From Streptomyces sp. A 4/2 (GTDB taxonomy: Bacteria > Actinomycetota > Actinomycetes > Streptomycetales > Streptomycetaceae), in contig NZ_CALNVW010000010.1 in the NCBI RefSeq assembly GCF_940670765.1, positions 124,001 to 188,000 of the forward strand: 64,000 nucleotides of DNA, read 5' to 3'. The notes under the pieces are model-generated. The model had not been told where the DNA came from, ran no database searches, and saw nothing but the letters and a program-made list of their open reading frames with translations. The position numbers were made by a program, and so were the translations under genes. Below are positions 1 to 8,786 of this stretch, piece after piece (within the stretch, counting starts at the first letter, position 1; each line of letters starts with the position of its first letter).

Positions 1-33
1 CACCGCCTGGAACGTGTCGCAAACGCCGCAAAG

Positions 34-53
34 GGGGCGAGATCTCTCGCCCC
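34..53. promoter_or_regulatory. Inverted repeat upstream of mqnC
   Basis: A perfect 9-bp inverted repeat, GGGGCGAGA-tc-TCTCGCCCC, lies about 57 bp before the mqnC start. A TAGGCT hexamer at 65-70 could be a -10 element, which would place the palindrome over the -35 region as an operator. It could instead be the terminator hairpin of a gene left of the window. Confidence 0.4.
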
Positions 54-109
54 GATGCCTGGCGTAGGCTGGATCGGTCGTCAGTAGCCCCTTGGGAAGG
101 ACCCGCCCG

Positions 110-1324
110 GTGACCGAGAACGCCGACCTTTCGTCTGTAAATGTCGCAGCCGTCCTCGATCGTGCCGCCGCAGGTGGGCGCATCACCCCCGAGGAAGCGC
201 TCGTCCTGTACCGCGACGCCCCGCTGCACGCGCTGGGCGCCGCCGCCGACGCGGTGCGTCGTCGGCGGTACGCCGGGACCGAGCACATCGCCACGTACAT
301 CATCGAGCGCAACATCAACTACACGAACGTCTGCGTGACGGCGTGCAAGTTCTGTGCCTTCTACGCCGCCCCGAAGGACAACGACAAGGGCTGGACCCGC
401 GACCTCGACGACATCCTGCGCCGCTGCGCGGAGACCGTCGAACTCGGTGGTACGCAGATCATGTTCCAGGGCGGCCACCACCCGGACTTCGGCGTGGAGT
501 ACTACGAAGAGCACTTCTCGGCGATCAAGAAGGCCTACCCGCAGCTGGTCATCCACTCCCTCGGTGCCTCCGAGGTCGAGCACATGGCGCGGATCTCCAA
601 GGTGTCGGTCGAGGAAGCGATCTCGCGGATCCACGCCGCCGGGCTCGACTCCTTCGCCGGTGCGGGCGCCGAGCTGCTGCCCGCCAGGCCCCGCAAGGCC
701 ATCGCGCCGCTCAAGGAGTCCGGCGAGCGCTGGCTGGAGATCATGGAGGCGGCGCACGGGCTGGGTGTGGAGTCCACGTCCACCATGCTGATGGGTACCG
801 GCGAGACCAACGCCGAGCGCATCGAGCACCTGCGGATGATCCGTGACGTGCAGGACCGGACGGGCGGCTTCCGCGCGTTCATCCCGTACACCTATCAGCC
901 GGAGAACAACCACCTGAAGGGCCGGACGCAGGCCACGCTCTTCGAGTACCTGCGGATGATCGCCATCGCCCGGCTGTTCCTCGACAACGTCGCGCACATC
1001 CAGGGTTCCTGGCTGACCACCGGCAAGGAGGTCGGCCAGCTGTCGCTGCACTACGGCGCGGACGACCTCGGCTCGATCATGCTGGAGGAGAACGTCGTCT
1101 CCTCGGCCGGTGCCAGGCACCGTTCGAACCGGATGGAGATCATCGACCTCATCCGCAAGTCCGGCCGGGTCCCCGCGCAGCGCGCCACGACGTACGAGCA
1201 CCTCGTCGTCCACGACGACCCGGCGAACGACCCGGTCGACGACCGCGTCGTCTCGCACATCTCGTCCACGGCGATCGAGGGCGGCACCGCCCACCCGGAG
1301 CTGAAGCTCCTGAACTCCAACTAG
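110..1324 (+). CDS. mqnC: Cyclic dehypoxanthinyl futalosine synthase MqnC
   Basis: Radical-SAM enzyme of the futalosine route to menaquinone; it cyclises dehypoxanthinyl futalosine to cyclic DHFL in the cytoplasm. The protein is 404 aa, full length for the family. The radical-SAM cluster motif CVTACKFC gives Cys75, Cys79 and Cys82, and an MFQGGHHPD stretch typical of MqnC follows. I chose the GTG at 110 because GGAAGG lies 9 nt upstream; the frame is open from a TTG at 92, but that leaves no ribosome binding site. menG and a reductase-like gene for the same quinone lie nearby. Function is assigned by family resemblance and is secure. Confidence 0.95.
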   Translation: MTENADLSSVNVAAVLDRAAAGGRITPEEALVLYRDAPLHALGAAADAVRRRRYAGTEHIATYIIERNINYTNVCVTACKFCAFYAAPKDNDKGWTRDLDDILRRCAETVELGGTQIMFQGGHHPDFGVEYYEEHFSAIKKAYPQLVIHSLGASEVEHMARISKVSVEEAISRIHAAGLDSFAGAGAELLPARPRKAIAPLKESGERWLEIMEAAHGLGVESTSTMLMGTGETNAERIEHLRMIRDVQDRTGGFRAFIPYTYQPENNHLKGRTQATLFEYLRMIAIARLFLDNVAHIQGSWLTTGKEVGQLSLHYGADDLGSIMLEENVVSSAGARHRSNRMEIIDLIRKSGRVPAQRATTYEHLVVHDDPANDPVDDRVVSHISSTAIEGGTAHPELKLLNSN

Positions 1325-1338
1325 GGCTCCGCGAAGCC

Positions 1339-2019
1339 TTGTTGACGATCCACGCCGCCGACGCGGTGCACGGCGCCCCGGACGCGGCCGACTCCGGCTC
1401 CGATTCCGACTCCGTGGCCGTGGACGGCGGTGTGGTCGTCGCCATCGGTCCGTACGAGGAGCTGACCGCCGCCCGTCCGCAGGCCCGGATCCGGCGGTGG
1501 TCCGGGCTGATCACCCCGGGGCTGCTGAACACGGGGGCCCCGGCGCTGCTGGAGGCCGCCTACCACCCGGACCCGCGCGAGGTGGACCAGCTCGGCGGCG
1601 ACCCGCTGACCGGTGCCGCGCTCACCGCACTCGGCATGGACGACGCCCGCTGGGGCGCGAGTGCCCGGCGCGGACTGCAACGGATGCTGCGGCACGGTAC
1701 GACGGCCGTCCGCGGCCCCTTCACCCGGCCCGCCGTGCGTACGGCGGTCGCGCGCTCGGGACTGCGCGTCCACGCCCCCGGCCCGGCGGGCGGATTCGCC
1801 GCCCCCGATCCGCAGGCACCACCCGTACCGGCGACCGGGCTCGACCCGCTGATGTCCGTACCGGAACCGGCCGACGCGTTCGCGACGGCCCTCACCGTCG
1901 GCGGACCCGCGGACCTGGCGGTGTTCGGCGTGACGGACCTCGCGGCGCTGCGTGCCGAGGGCGCCGGGAGCTGTACGGCGACGGTGCTCGGCGGGCGGCT
2001 GGTCTTCCGCCGTAGTTGA
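1339..2019 (+). CDS. Degenerate amidohydrolase (imidazolonepropionase-like) protein
   Basis: About 226 aa, starting at TTG 1339 or TTG 1342, 14 nt after mqnC and probably in the same operon. The N-terminal part resembles the beta-sandwich and first barrel strand of amidohydrolases (LITPGLLNTGAPALLEA), but the usual metal-binding HxH after that strand reads GAP. The protein is also about half the length of an active amidohydrolase, and its C-terminal third returns to a small beta-domain (ADLAVFGVTD, GGRLVF). It therefore looks like a pseudoenzyme. I infer a structural or regulatory role with MqnC or descent from an aminofutalosine-deaminase-like enzyme; no function is demonstrated. Confidence 0.7.
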   Translation: MLTIHAADAVHGAPDAADSGSDSDSVAVDGGVVVAIGPYEELTAARPQARIRRWSGLITPGLLNTGAPALLEAAYHPDPREVDQLGGDPLTGAALTALGMDDARWGASARRGLQRMLRHGTTAVRGPFTRPAVRTAVARSGLRVHAPGPAGGFAAPDPQAPPVPATGLDPLMSVPEPADAFATALTVGGPADLAVFGVTDLAALRAEGAGSCTATVLGGRLVFRRS

Positions 2020-2027
2020 GGCCCGTC

Positions 2028-2092
2028 ACCGCATCGTCCGTCACGGCATCGTCCGTCACGGCACCGTCCGTCACCGCACCGTCCGTCACGGC
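2028..2092. repeat. 15-bp tandem repeat, about 4.3 copies
   Basis: Units of the form GCAYCGTCCGTCACS are repeated head to tail between the amidohydrolase-like gene and the convergent DUF3152 gene, reaching the DUF3152 stop codon at 2086. Units differ only at one or two positions, suggesting recent slippage expansion. No function is evident. Confidence 0.8.
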
Positions 2093-2796
2093 ACCGAAGG
2101 GCCGCCCAGGTAGTGGCCCTTGGCGTCGTACGGCCAGGCGTTGGCGACGCACCCCTTCAGGCCGTCTATCTGCTGCATCATCGCGGGGGCGGGGCGGCCC
2201 TTGCCCGGACAGGTCTCGTGGCCGTGGCCCGTCCAGTGGCCGACCTCGTGGTTGATGATGAGGGCGCGGTAATCGGTGAGCGGACCGTCGAATTCGGGCG
2301 ATCCCTGCTGCCAGCGCTTGAGGTTGACCATGACGTCCGTGCCGACCCGGCAGTTGACCTCGCCGTGCGTGTCGAGTCCGCTCCTGCCGCAGATGGTGTC
2401 GGTGGTCCTGGGGGTGGCGATGCGGATGACCAGTCCCGCGGTGTCGTCGGTGACCTGGCGGAAGGTGTGCTCGCCGTGGTGGGACCAGCCCCGCGGCGAG
2501 GCCAGGATGCGGGCGACCTCGGCGGCGGCCTGGTCCGGATCGATACCCGAACCGTTCTCCGTCTCGACCCGGTAGGCGTCACCCTTGGCGGTCGCCGGGA
2601 CACCCGCGCGGGCGACGGTGAACTTGCCGGTGGAGTACGGGACCGAGCCATCCTTCCGGTCCCCGTCGCCGCCGCCCGACCGGTTCCCCACCGCGACGGC
2701 GCCACCGACCAGCAGCGCCGCCGCGATGACGCCGGCCACGGTCACGTTCCGACCGGGCTTCCCCCGCTGTCTCCGACTTGCCCCTTGTGCGGACAT
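2086..2796 (-). CDS. DUF3152 family secreted/anchored protein with HEXXH-like motif
   Basis: 236 aa. A short basic N-terminus is followed by one hydrophobic segment (about residues 18-34, VAGVIAAALLVGGAVAV), so the protein is probably membrane-anchored or secreted. The remainder is a DUF3152 domain containing HEVGHWTGHGHETC, which matches the HExxH...H zinc-protease pattern; a metallopeptidase-like activity is inferred, not shown. ATG 2796 was preferred over upstream in-frame starts because GAAAGG lies 6 nt before it and because it leaves room for the divergent menG promoter. The last codons run into the 15-bp repeat. It is convergent with the mqnC operon. Confidence 0.85.
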   Translation of the reverse strand: MSAQGASRRQRGKPGRNVTVAGVIAAALLVGGAVAVGNRSGGGDGDRKDGSVPYSTGKFTVARAGVPATAKGDAYRVETENGSGIDPDQAAAEVARILASPRGWSHHGEHTFRQVTDDTAGLVIRIATPRTTDTICGRSGLDTHGEVNCRVGTDVMVNLKRWQQGSPEFDGPLTDYRALIINHEVGHWTGHGHETCPGKGRPAPAMMQQIDGLKGCVANAWPYDAKGHYLGGPSVP

Positions 2797-2932
2797 TCGC
2801 GCCTTTCTCAACTCCCCGGTGGCTGTGCCTCCCTCTGTACTGAGTGTCGGTTGATCCGATTGGTTTAGTCCACACGCATCCTGGCTCCGACCGGCGCGAA
2901 GGGTCGCCGGGCCGGGCTGCTTGAATGGCGGG

Positions 2933-3628
2933 GTGACCCGAGCCTCCCTGGACAAGCAGCCGCACGAAGTCGCCTCGATGTTCGACGACGTGGCGGCGAA
3001 CTACGACCTCACCAATGACGTGCTGTCCCTCGGACAGGCGCGCCTGTGGCGCAAGGAGGTCGCCAAGGCGGTCGACGCGCGTCCCGCGCAGAAGGTCCTC
3101 GACCTCGCCGCGGGGACCGCCACCTCCTCGCTGCCGTTCGCGCAGACCGGTGCGTACGTCGTGCCCTGCGACTTCTCGATCGGCATGCTCCAGGTCGGCA
3201 AGCGGCGCCATCCGCACCTCCCGATCACCGCGGGCGACGCGACGAAGCTGCCCTTCCGCGACGGTGTCTTCGACGCCGTGACGATCTCGTTCGGCCTGCG
3301 CAACGTCCAGGAGACGGATGCCGCGCTGCGGGAGCTGTACCGCGTGACCAAGCCGGGCGGCCGAGTGGTGATCTGCGAGTTCTCGCAGCCGACCTGGGCC
3401 CCGTTCCGTACGGTCTACACCGAGTACCTGATGCGCGCGCTGCCCCCGGTGGCCACCGCCGTCTCGTCCAACCCCGACGCGTACGTGTATCTCGCCGAGT
3501 CGATCCGCGCCTGGCCCGACCAGCCCGCGCTGGCCGCCCGGCTCCAGCAGGCCGGCTGGGCGGATGTCGCCTGGCGGAATCTGACCGGCGGCATCGTGGC
3601 GCTGCACCGGGGGTTCAAGAAGGGCTGA
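2933..3628 (+). CDS. menG: Demethylmenaquinone methyltransferase MenG/UbiE
   Basis: SAM-dependent C-methyltransferase for the last step of menaquinone synthesis, demethylmenaquinone to menaquinone. About 231 aa, normal for the family. The UbiE hallmarks are present: the N-terminal [14 protein letters not shown] box, the SAM-binding [12 protein letters not shown] motif, and SFGLRNVQ followed by [16 protein letters not shown]. The GTG at 2933 gives the usual Streptomyces N-terminus ([13 protein letters not shown]); a TTG at 2921 in frame is possible. It is transcribed divergently from the DUF3152 gene and shares a pathway with mqnC and the reductase gene at 4315. Confidence 0.95.
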   Translation: MTRASLDKQPHEVASMFDDVAANYDLTNDVLSLGQARLWRKEVAKAVDARPAQKVLDLAAGTATSSLPFAQTGAYVVPCDFSIGMLQVGKRRHPHLPITAGDATKLPFRDGVFDAVTISFGLRNVQETDAALRELYRVTKPGGRVVICEFSQPTWAPFRTVYTEYLMRALPPVATAVSSNPDAYVYLAESIRAWPDQPALAARLQQAGWADVAWRNLTGGIVALHRGFKKG

Positions 3629-3704
3629 CACCGCCCCGGTTGCCGCCCCGCCCTCGGGCTCGGCTCCCGGGGCCCCGGCTCCCGGCTCCCCGGGCTCCCC
3701 GCCC
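3629..3704. other. Convergent intergenic region, possible terminator
   Basis: This gap lies between menG and a convergent acetyltransferase gene. It is extremely C/G-rich and contains the palindrome CCGGGGCCCCGG at 3667-3678 with further CCCGGG blocks. It could form a bidirectional terminator stem, but no single clean hairpin dominates. Confidence 0.35.
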
Positions 3705-4214
3705 TCACAGCTCCAGCCGGAAGCAGTACCCCTTCCGCTGGCTCATCGGCGACACGAACCTCTCGTGCAGCTCCATCCCGAGCCGCCGGGTCACCGCTAT
3801 CGACCGCTCGTTCTCGGCGTCGACCATCGCGAACACCTGCTCCAGTCCCGCCGCCCGTACCCGCTCCAGCGTGGTCCGGGCGGCGGCGGTCACGTAACCC
3901 CGGCCCCAGTACGCGCGGCCGAGCCGCCAGCCGATCTCGATCTCGCCGACGGGGCCGAACTCCTCACGCGGCCACGGCTGCGCGCCGGTGAAGCCGATCA
4001 CCTCGTCGTGCTCGTCGAGCATCGTCCAGAGGCAGAAGCCGCGCTCGGCGTCGTGCCTGCGCTGCCGTGCGGTCAACTCCTCGTACACGGACAACTCGGC
4101 CGAGCTACCGCCGTGGAACTCCATCACTTCGGGGTCGTCGAAGACGCGGTGCCAGGCGAGAGCGTCCTCCTCGGTGGGGACGCGGAGCCGTACGACAGGC
4201 AGGGGCTTGGTCAC
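3705..4214 (-). CDS. GNAT acetyltransferase (RimJ/RimL type)
   Basis: 169 aa. An N-acetyltransferase of the Acetyltransf_3 type, which transfers acetyl from acetyl-CoA to an amine; the substrate is unknown. The CoA-binding motif A reads GRAYWGRGYVTAA, preceded by EIEIGWRL, and the family's late asparagine/serine motif (ENERSIAVTRRLGM) is present. GTG 4214 was chosen because AAGGGTGAG lies about 6 nt upstream; an open frame continues to 4382 without a ribosome binding site. It is divergent from the flavoprotein gene at 4315, so the roughly 100-bp gap holds both promoters. Confidence 0.85.
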   Translation of the reverse strand: MTKPLPVVRLRVPTEEDALAWHRVFDDPEVMEFHGGSSAELSVYEELTARQRRHDAERGFCLWTMLDEHDEVIGFTGAQPWPREEFGPVGEIEIGWRLGRAYWGRGYVTAAARTTLERVRAAGLEQVFAMVDAENERSIAVTRRLGMELHERFVSPMSQRKGYCFRLEL

Positions 4215-4314
4215 TTCGGTCTCACCCTTCAGTGGATCGTTCAGGAGGTCCCCATAGACTGCACGTGTCCAGTGCCGTACGGCACGCGAATTCGAGTCTT
4301 CCGGAGATCCCGCC

Positions 4315-5598
4315 GTGACCGAGCCCCTCTCCGAGCACACCGCAGATGTGATCGTCGTCGGAGCGGGTCCCGCCGGCTCCACGACCGCGTACTACCTGGC
4401 CAAGGCCGGGCTCGACGTACTGCTCCTGGAGAAGACCGCCTTCCCGCGCGAGAAGGTCTGCGGTGACGGACTGACCCCGCGCGCCACCAAGCAGCTGGTC
4501 TCGATGGGGATCGACATCTCCGAAGAGGCGGGCTGGCTGCGGAACAAGGGCCTGCGGATCATCGGCGGCGGTGTACGGCTCCAGCTGGACTGGCCGGACC
4601 TCGCCTCGTACCCGGACTACGGACTCGTCCGCAAGCGCGACGACTTCGACGAGCAGCTGGCCCGCCAGGCGCAGAAGGCGGGCGCCCGGCTGTACGAGCG
4701 CTGCAACGTCGGCGCACCGATCACCGACCCGCGCACCGGCCGGATCACCGGCGTCAACGCCAAGATGGGCGAGGAGAAGACCCCGGTCACCTTCCACGCC
4801 CCGCTGGTGGTCGCCGCCGACGGCAACTCCACCCGGCTGTCCATCGGCATGGGACTGCACCGGCGCGAGGACCGGCCGATGGGTATCGCGGTCCGTACGT
4901 ACTTCACTTCGCCGCGTCATGACGACGACTACCTGGAGTCCTGGCTGGAGCTGTGGGACCGCCGAGGTGCCCAGGAGCGGCTGCTGCCCGGTTACGGCTG
5001 GATCTTCGGCATGGGCGACGGCACCTCCAACGTCGGCCTCGGCATTCTCGACTCCTCCTCCGCCTTCCGCGAGCTGGACTGGCGCGAGGTGCTGAAGGCG
5101 TGGTGTGCGTCGATGCCGGAGGACTGGGGTTACGTCCCCGACAACATGACGATGCCGATCCGCGGCGCCGCCCTGCCGATGGCCTTCAACCGCCAGCCGC
5201 ACTACACCAAGGGCCTCCTGCTGGTGGGCGACGCGGGCGGGATGGTCAACCCGTTCAACGGTGAGGGCATCGCGTACGCCATGGAGTCGGGCCAGATCGC
5301 GGCGGACGTGATCGTCCAGGCCTCGGCCCGCGCGACCCCGGCGCAGCGCGAGATGGCGCTGCACAACTACCCGAAGATCCTCAAGGACACCTACGGCGGT
5401 TACTACACGCTGGGCCGGGCGTTCGTGAAGCTGATCGGCAACCCGAAGGTCATGAAGATCGCGGCGCAGCGCGGTCTGACGCACCCGGTGCTGATGAAGT
5501 TCACGCTGAAGATGCTGGCGAACCTGACGGACCCGACGGGCGGGGACGCGATGGACCGGATCATCAACGGGCTGACGAAGGTGGCACCCAGCTCCTGA
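4315..5598 (+). CDS. Geranylgeranyl reductase family flavoprotein (MenJ-like)
   Basis: 427 aa FAD-dependent oxidoreductase. An N-terminal Rossmann motif (VVGAGPAGSTTAYYLAKAG, about residues 14-32), the family motif CGDGLTPRA (about 50-58) and a second FAD motif GDAGGMVNPFNGEGIAYAMESG-type segment near residue 305 are all visible. Relatives saturate isoprenoid double bonds; mycobacterial MenJ reduces one in the menaquinone side chain. Its place among menaquinone genes and upstream of complex I supports the same role here, by inference. The GTG start has GGAG about 9 nt upstream. Archaeal-lipid or chlorophyll-type substrates are unlikely in this host. Confidence 0.85.
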   Translation: MTEPLSEHTADVIVVGAGPAGSTTAYYLAKAGLDVLLLEKTAFPREKVCGDGLTPRATKQLVSMGIDISEEAGWLRNKGLRIIGGGVRLQLDWPDLASYPDYGLVRKRDDFDEQLARQAQKAGARLYERCNVGAPITDPRTGRITGVNAKMGEEKTPVTFHAPLVVAADGNSTRLSIGMGLHRREDRPMGIAVRTYFTSPRHDDDYLESWLELWDRRGAQERLLPGYGWIFGMGDGTSNVGLGILDSSSAFRELDWREVLKAWCASMPEDWGYVPDNMTMPIRGAALPMAFNRQPHYTKGLLLVGDAGGMVNPFNGEGIAYAMESGQIAADVIVQASARATPAQREMALHNYPKILKDTYGGYYTLGRAFVKLIGNPKVMKIAAQRGLTHPVLMKFTLKMLANLTDPTGGDAMDRIINGLTKVAPSS

Positions 5599-5695
5599 CG
5601 GGAGCGGGCCGTGTCCTGACGGTAATGGGGCCGCGTCCGGGAAGGAAACGGGCGACGCCGACGCGGTCCCGGACCCGGTCTCATAGCCTTGCGCC

Positions 5696-6193
5696 ATGAC
5701 CGAACACGCCCTCGTCCCCGCCGACTTCGTCGTCCCCACCGAACTGATCACCCCGCTGTTCCGCCTGGAACCCCTGGGGCCGCAGCACAACGCCGCCGAT
5801 CACGCCGCCTGGTCCGCGGGCATCGAGCACATCCGCGCCACCCCCGGCTTCGAAGACCGGGAGTGGCCGCCGGTGGGCGGGATGACCCTGGAGGCGAACC
5901 TGCACGACCTCCAGAAGCACGCGGACGACTTCGCTCAGCGGCGCGGATTCACCTACACCGTCATCGGAACCGGCATCGACGTCGGCGATGGCGATGGCGA
6001 CGGCGGCGATTACGAGGTGATCGGGTGCGTGTACATCTATCCCGCCCGTGGCGACGGCCAGGACCCCCGCCCGCACGTGAGCTCCTGGGTCCGCGCGGAC
6101 CGGGCCGAACTGGACGCGCCGCTGCACGCCGCCGTATCCGACTGGCTGGCCACGGACTGGCCCCTGGGCAGCGTCAGGTACGCGCCCCGCTGA
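5696..6193 (+). CDS. Small GNAT-like acetyltransferase
   Basis: 165 aa with weak GNAT resemblance: an N-terminal FRLEPLGPQHN strand, a central beta-strand pair (TYTVI ... YEVIGCVYIYP), and a C-terminal helix beginning VRADRAELDAPLHAAVSDWL. The canonical Q/RxxGxG/A acetyl-CoA loop is not evident, so catalytic activity is uncertain. An acidic, Gly/Asp-rich insertion around residues 98-107 is encoded by GGCGATGGCGAT-type triplet repeats and looks slippage-derived. The ATG at 5696 is the only reasonable start. It converges on the MFS gene with a 13-bp gap. Confidence 0.65.
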   Translation: MTEHALVPADFVVPTELITPLFRLEPLGPQHNAADHAAWSAGIEHIRATPGFEDREWPPVGGMTLEANLHDLQKHADDFAQRRGFTYTVIGTGIDVGDGDGDGGDYEVIGCVYIYPARGDGQDPRPHVSSWVRADRAELDAPLHAAVSDWLATDWPLGSVRYAPR

Positions 6194-6206
6194 TCGGCAG
6201 CGACGC

Positions 6207-7472
6207 TCATGCGCGGCTCGGGGCGGCCTCCGGCTCCGGCTGCGACTCGGGTTCCGGCTGTGCCGCGCCGGGGTCACGCCGGGGGAGCAGCAGCGGCGTC
6301 GCCAGGATCAGCAGACCGGCGACCGCGATCGCGGTGCGCGGACCGATGAGGGCGGCCAGCAGGCCCCACAGGGCGGTGAACGCCGCGATGCTGGACTTGC
6401 TGGTGACCGACCAGGCGGACAGCGTACGGGCCACCCGGTCGGGCGCGGTCCGGGTGAGCCGGTAGGTCGCGAGCACCGGGTTGTACACGCCCGAGCAGGT
6501 GATCAGCCCCAGCTCGACGGCCATCACGATGACGAGCCCGGAAACGCCGGGGCGGACGAAGGCCAGCCCGATCGGCCAGCACGCCCGCAGCGTGCCGGCG
6601 GTGAGCAGGACCTTGTGCTCCCCGAACCGGGTGACGAACCGGCGGGCCAGCCGCGAGCCGATCAGGCCGCCGATGCAGGGCACCGCGAAGGCGATGCAGT
6701 ACTGCCAGGGGGCGAACCCGAGGTGGCTGAGCATGAGCACGGACAGCAGCGGCGAGGCCGCCATGATCAGGCCGTTGTTCAGGATCGAGTTGAAGAACAG
6801 CGGGCGCAGCGTCGCGTGCTTGAGGATGTACCGCCACCCGTCGAGCAGGTCACCGGCGCGCATCCGTGGTCCCGCGGCCCGCTCGGGGCGCGGTTCCTCG
6901 CCGCCGATCGCGCGGATCCCCGCAGCGGAGAGCAGGTAGCTGACCGCGTTGGCCAGGACGGTCATCACCGGGCCGAACATCCCGATCGCGGCCCCGCCGA
7001 TCGGCGGCCCGAGCATGGTGGCGGTCCAGGTCGTGGACTCGAACCGGCCGTTCGCGACGAGCAGGTCCTCCGGTCGTACGAGCGCCTTCATGCAGGCCCC
7101 GCTCGCCGCCGTGAAGGCGATGTCGGCCGCACCGACGATCACCGACACGACCAGCAGCTGGGCGAAGCTGAGGTGCCCCAGCGCCCAGGCGGCGGGGATG
7201 CTCATCAGCACGGCGAACCGGATCAGGTCCATCGCGACCATCACCGGCCGCTTGCGGCGGAACTCCACCCAGGGGCCGAGCGGCACCGCCACCACCGCAC
7301 CGACCGCCAGCCCGGCGGCGGCCAGCAACGACACCTGGGTCGTTCCGGCGTGCAGCGCGAGGATCGCGATCAGGGAGAACGAGTCGAACGCGAGCCACGT
7401 ACCGAACGTACTGGTCGCGTAGGCCGCCCAGAGCCACCCGAACTGCCGGCCCAGCGACCGCCTGGACACCAT
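6207..7472 (-). CDS. MFS transporter, MFS_3/enterobactin-exporter-like
   Basis: 421 aa integral membrane protein with about 12 hydrophobic segments, of the MFS_3 type that includes multidrug and siderophore exporters. The N-terminal half holds GTWLAFDSFSL and the loop motif EFRRKRPVMVAMD. The C-terminal half has PCIGGLIGSRLARRF. ATG 7472 was chosen over ATG 7499 because GGGAGGTG lies about 9 nt before it. A Pro/Glu-rich cytoplasmic tail (QPEPESQPEPEAAPSRA) ends the protein. The substrate cannot be deduced. It is divergent from the phosphotransferase gene at 7740. Confidence 0.85.
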   Translation of the reverse strand: MVSRRSLGRQFGWLWAAYATSTFGTWLAFDSFSLIAILALHAGTTQVSLLAAAGLAVGAVVAVPLGPWVEFRRKRPVMVAMDLIRFAVLMSIPAAWALGHLSFAQLLVVSVIVGAADIAFTAASGACMKALVRPEDLLVANGRFESTTWTATMLGPPIGGAAIGMFGPVMTVLANAVSYLLSAAGIRAIGGEEPRPERAAGPRMRAGDLLDGWRYILKHATLRPLFFNSILNNGLIMAASPLLSVLMLSHLGFAPWQYCIAFAVPCIGGLIGSRLARRFVTRFGEHKVLLTAGTLRACWPIGLAFVRPGVSGLVIVMAVELGLITCSGVYNPVLATYRLTRTAPDRVARTLSAWSVTSKSSIAAFTALWGLLAALIGPRTAIAVAGLLILATPLLLPRRDPGAAQPEPESQPEPEAAPSRA

Positions 7473-7518
7473 GATCAGAGCACCTCCCGCTCTCTTCACC
7501 GCTCGCCGGAACCCTGAC

Positions 7519-7570
7519 GTCGACCCCCGGCGTCGACCCCCGGCGTCGACCCCCGATGTCGACCCCCGAG
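7519..7570. repeat. 13-bp tandem repeat, four copies
   Basis: Four head-to-tail units, GTCGACCCCCGGC twice, then GTCGACCCCCGAT and GTCGACCCCCGAG. They lie 47 bp upstream of the MFS start in the divergent MFS/phosphotransferase region. Each unit holds a SalI-type GTCGAC palindrome, so the array is also a set of evenly spaced palindromes. It may be a slippage tract or a multi-site operator. Confidence 0.85.
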
Positions 7571-7739
7571 ATCAAAGCGACCAGCACACCCGCAGGTCAA
7601 ACAACCGACCCGACCGTAGCCACAACGGCACGTTGTGCGCCTGGTCAGCCGGCTGCACCAGCGTGAGGAATCACAGCGGGACGTTCCGGAGAGGGAGAGC
7701 CGCTCCGCTCCGCCTACGGCCTCGGTACTGTGATGTCGC

Positions 7740-8633
7740 ATGACCGACCGCGAGATCGAAATCACCGCAGACCTGGTCCGCGACCTGCTCCAGGAGCAAC
7801 ATCCAGACCTTGCAGGGCTGGCCATCCGCGAGGTGGCGGGCGGCTGGGGCAACCAGATGTGGCGCCTCGGGGACGAGTTGGCCGTGCGCATGCAGCGCAT
7901 GGACCCCACCCCGGAGCTCCAGCTCAACGAGCGGCGGTGGCTACCCGTGCTGGCCCCGCGCCTGCCGCTCCCGGTGCCGACCCCGGTGCGGCTCGGCGAA
8001 CCGTCCGAGCGCTTCCCCAAGCACTGGACCGTGATGACGTGGGTTCCCGGCGAGCCGCTGGACCACGGCTCGATCAGCCGCGGCGACCACGCGGCCGACA
8101 CCCTGGCGGGCTTCCTCCAGGCGCTCCATGTGGAGGCACCCGCCGAGGCGCCGATCTCCATGGACCGCAGGACCCATCCCAGGAACTGCACGGACAGCTT
8201 CGAGAACTTCTTCCAGGCCGTTGCCCCCGACGACATCGCTGCCGACGTCCGGGCCGTCTGGGACGACGCCGTTGCGGCCGACGCGTGGGAGGGCCCGCCC
8301 GTGTGGGTGCACGGCGACCTCCATCCCGCGAACGTCGTCGTCTCGGACGGAACGCTCTCGGGCATCGTCGACTTCGGTGACATGTTCGCCGGCGATCCGG
8401 CGTGGGACCTCGCCGCCGCATGGGTGCTGCTGCCCGCGGGCACGGCCTCACGGTTCTTCGACACGTACGCGCATGCGGACGAGGCGGCGATCCGGCGCGC
8501 CCGCGGGCTGGCTGCTATGAAGAGCCTGTTCCTGATGCTCATGGGGCAGAACGGAGACCGGGGCCTTCCCGGCGGCAAGCCGCACTGGGGACCTGCAGGC
8601 CGAGCGGCACTTGACCGTGTTCTGAAGGGCTGA
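7740..8633 (+). CDS. Aminoglycoside phosphotransferase (APH) family kinase
   Basis: 297 aa protein-kinase-fold phosphotransferase. The Brenner motif HGDLHPAN (191-198, catalytic Asp193) and the metal-binding DFGD (211-214) are intact, and the N-lobe has a glycine-rich GGWGNQMWRLG. APH-family enzymes phosphorylate antibiotics or small metabolites; no feature identifies the substrate, and self-resistance is only one possibility. No ribosome binding site precedes the ATG. A TACTGT at 7726-7731 ends 8 nt upstream, so a leaderless transcript is likely. The final codons and stop lie inside an 8-bp tandem repeat. Confidence 0.85.
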   Translation: MTDREIEITADLVRDLLQEQHPDLAGLAIREVAGGWGNQMWRLGDELAVRMQRMDPTPELQLNERRWLPVLAPRLPLPVPTPVRLGEPSERFPKHWTVMTWVPGEPLDHGSISRGDHAADTLAGFLQALHVEAPAEAPISMDRRTHPRNCTDSFENFFQAVAPDDIAADVRAVWDDAVAADAWEGPPVWVHGDLHPANVVVSDGTLSGIVDFGDMFAGDPAWDLAAAWVLLPAGTASRFFDTYAHADEAAIRRARGLAAMKSLFLMLMGQNGDRGLPGGKPHWGPAGRAALDRVLKG

Positions 8634-8653
8634 AGGGCTGAAGGGCTGAAGGG
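8622..8653. repeat. 8-bp tandem repeat spanning a stop codon
   Basis: Four perfect copies of CTGAAGGG. The stop codon of the phosphotransferase gene (TGA 8631-8633) is formed by the repeat itself. Because the period is not a multiple of three, gain or loss of a unit upstream of the stop would change the C-terminus. Confidence 0.85.
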
Positions 8654-8786
8654 CGTTTGATTCTTGGTCGAGGGCCATGCGGCAGCCCGCCTTCGCGGGT
8701 TCGTCGATCACCGCCTGTGGTGGGGATGCCAAGGTCCACGGCCGCATGCTGTGCCCGTGGCCCCGGTGTGGAGAAGGCCGGAGGGG

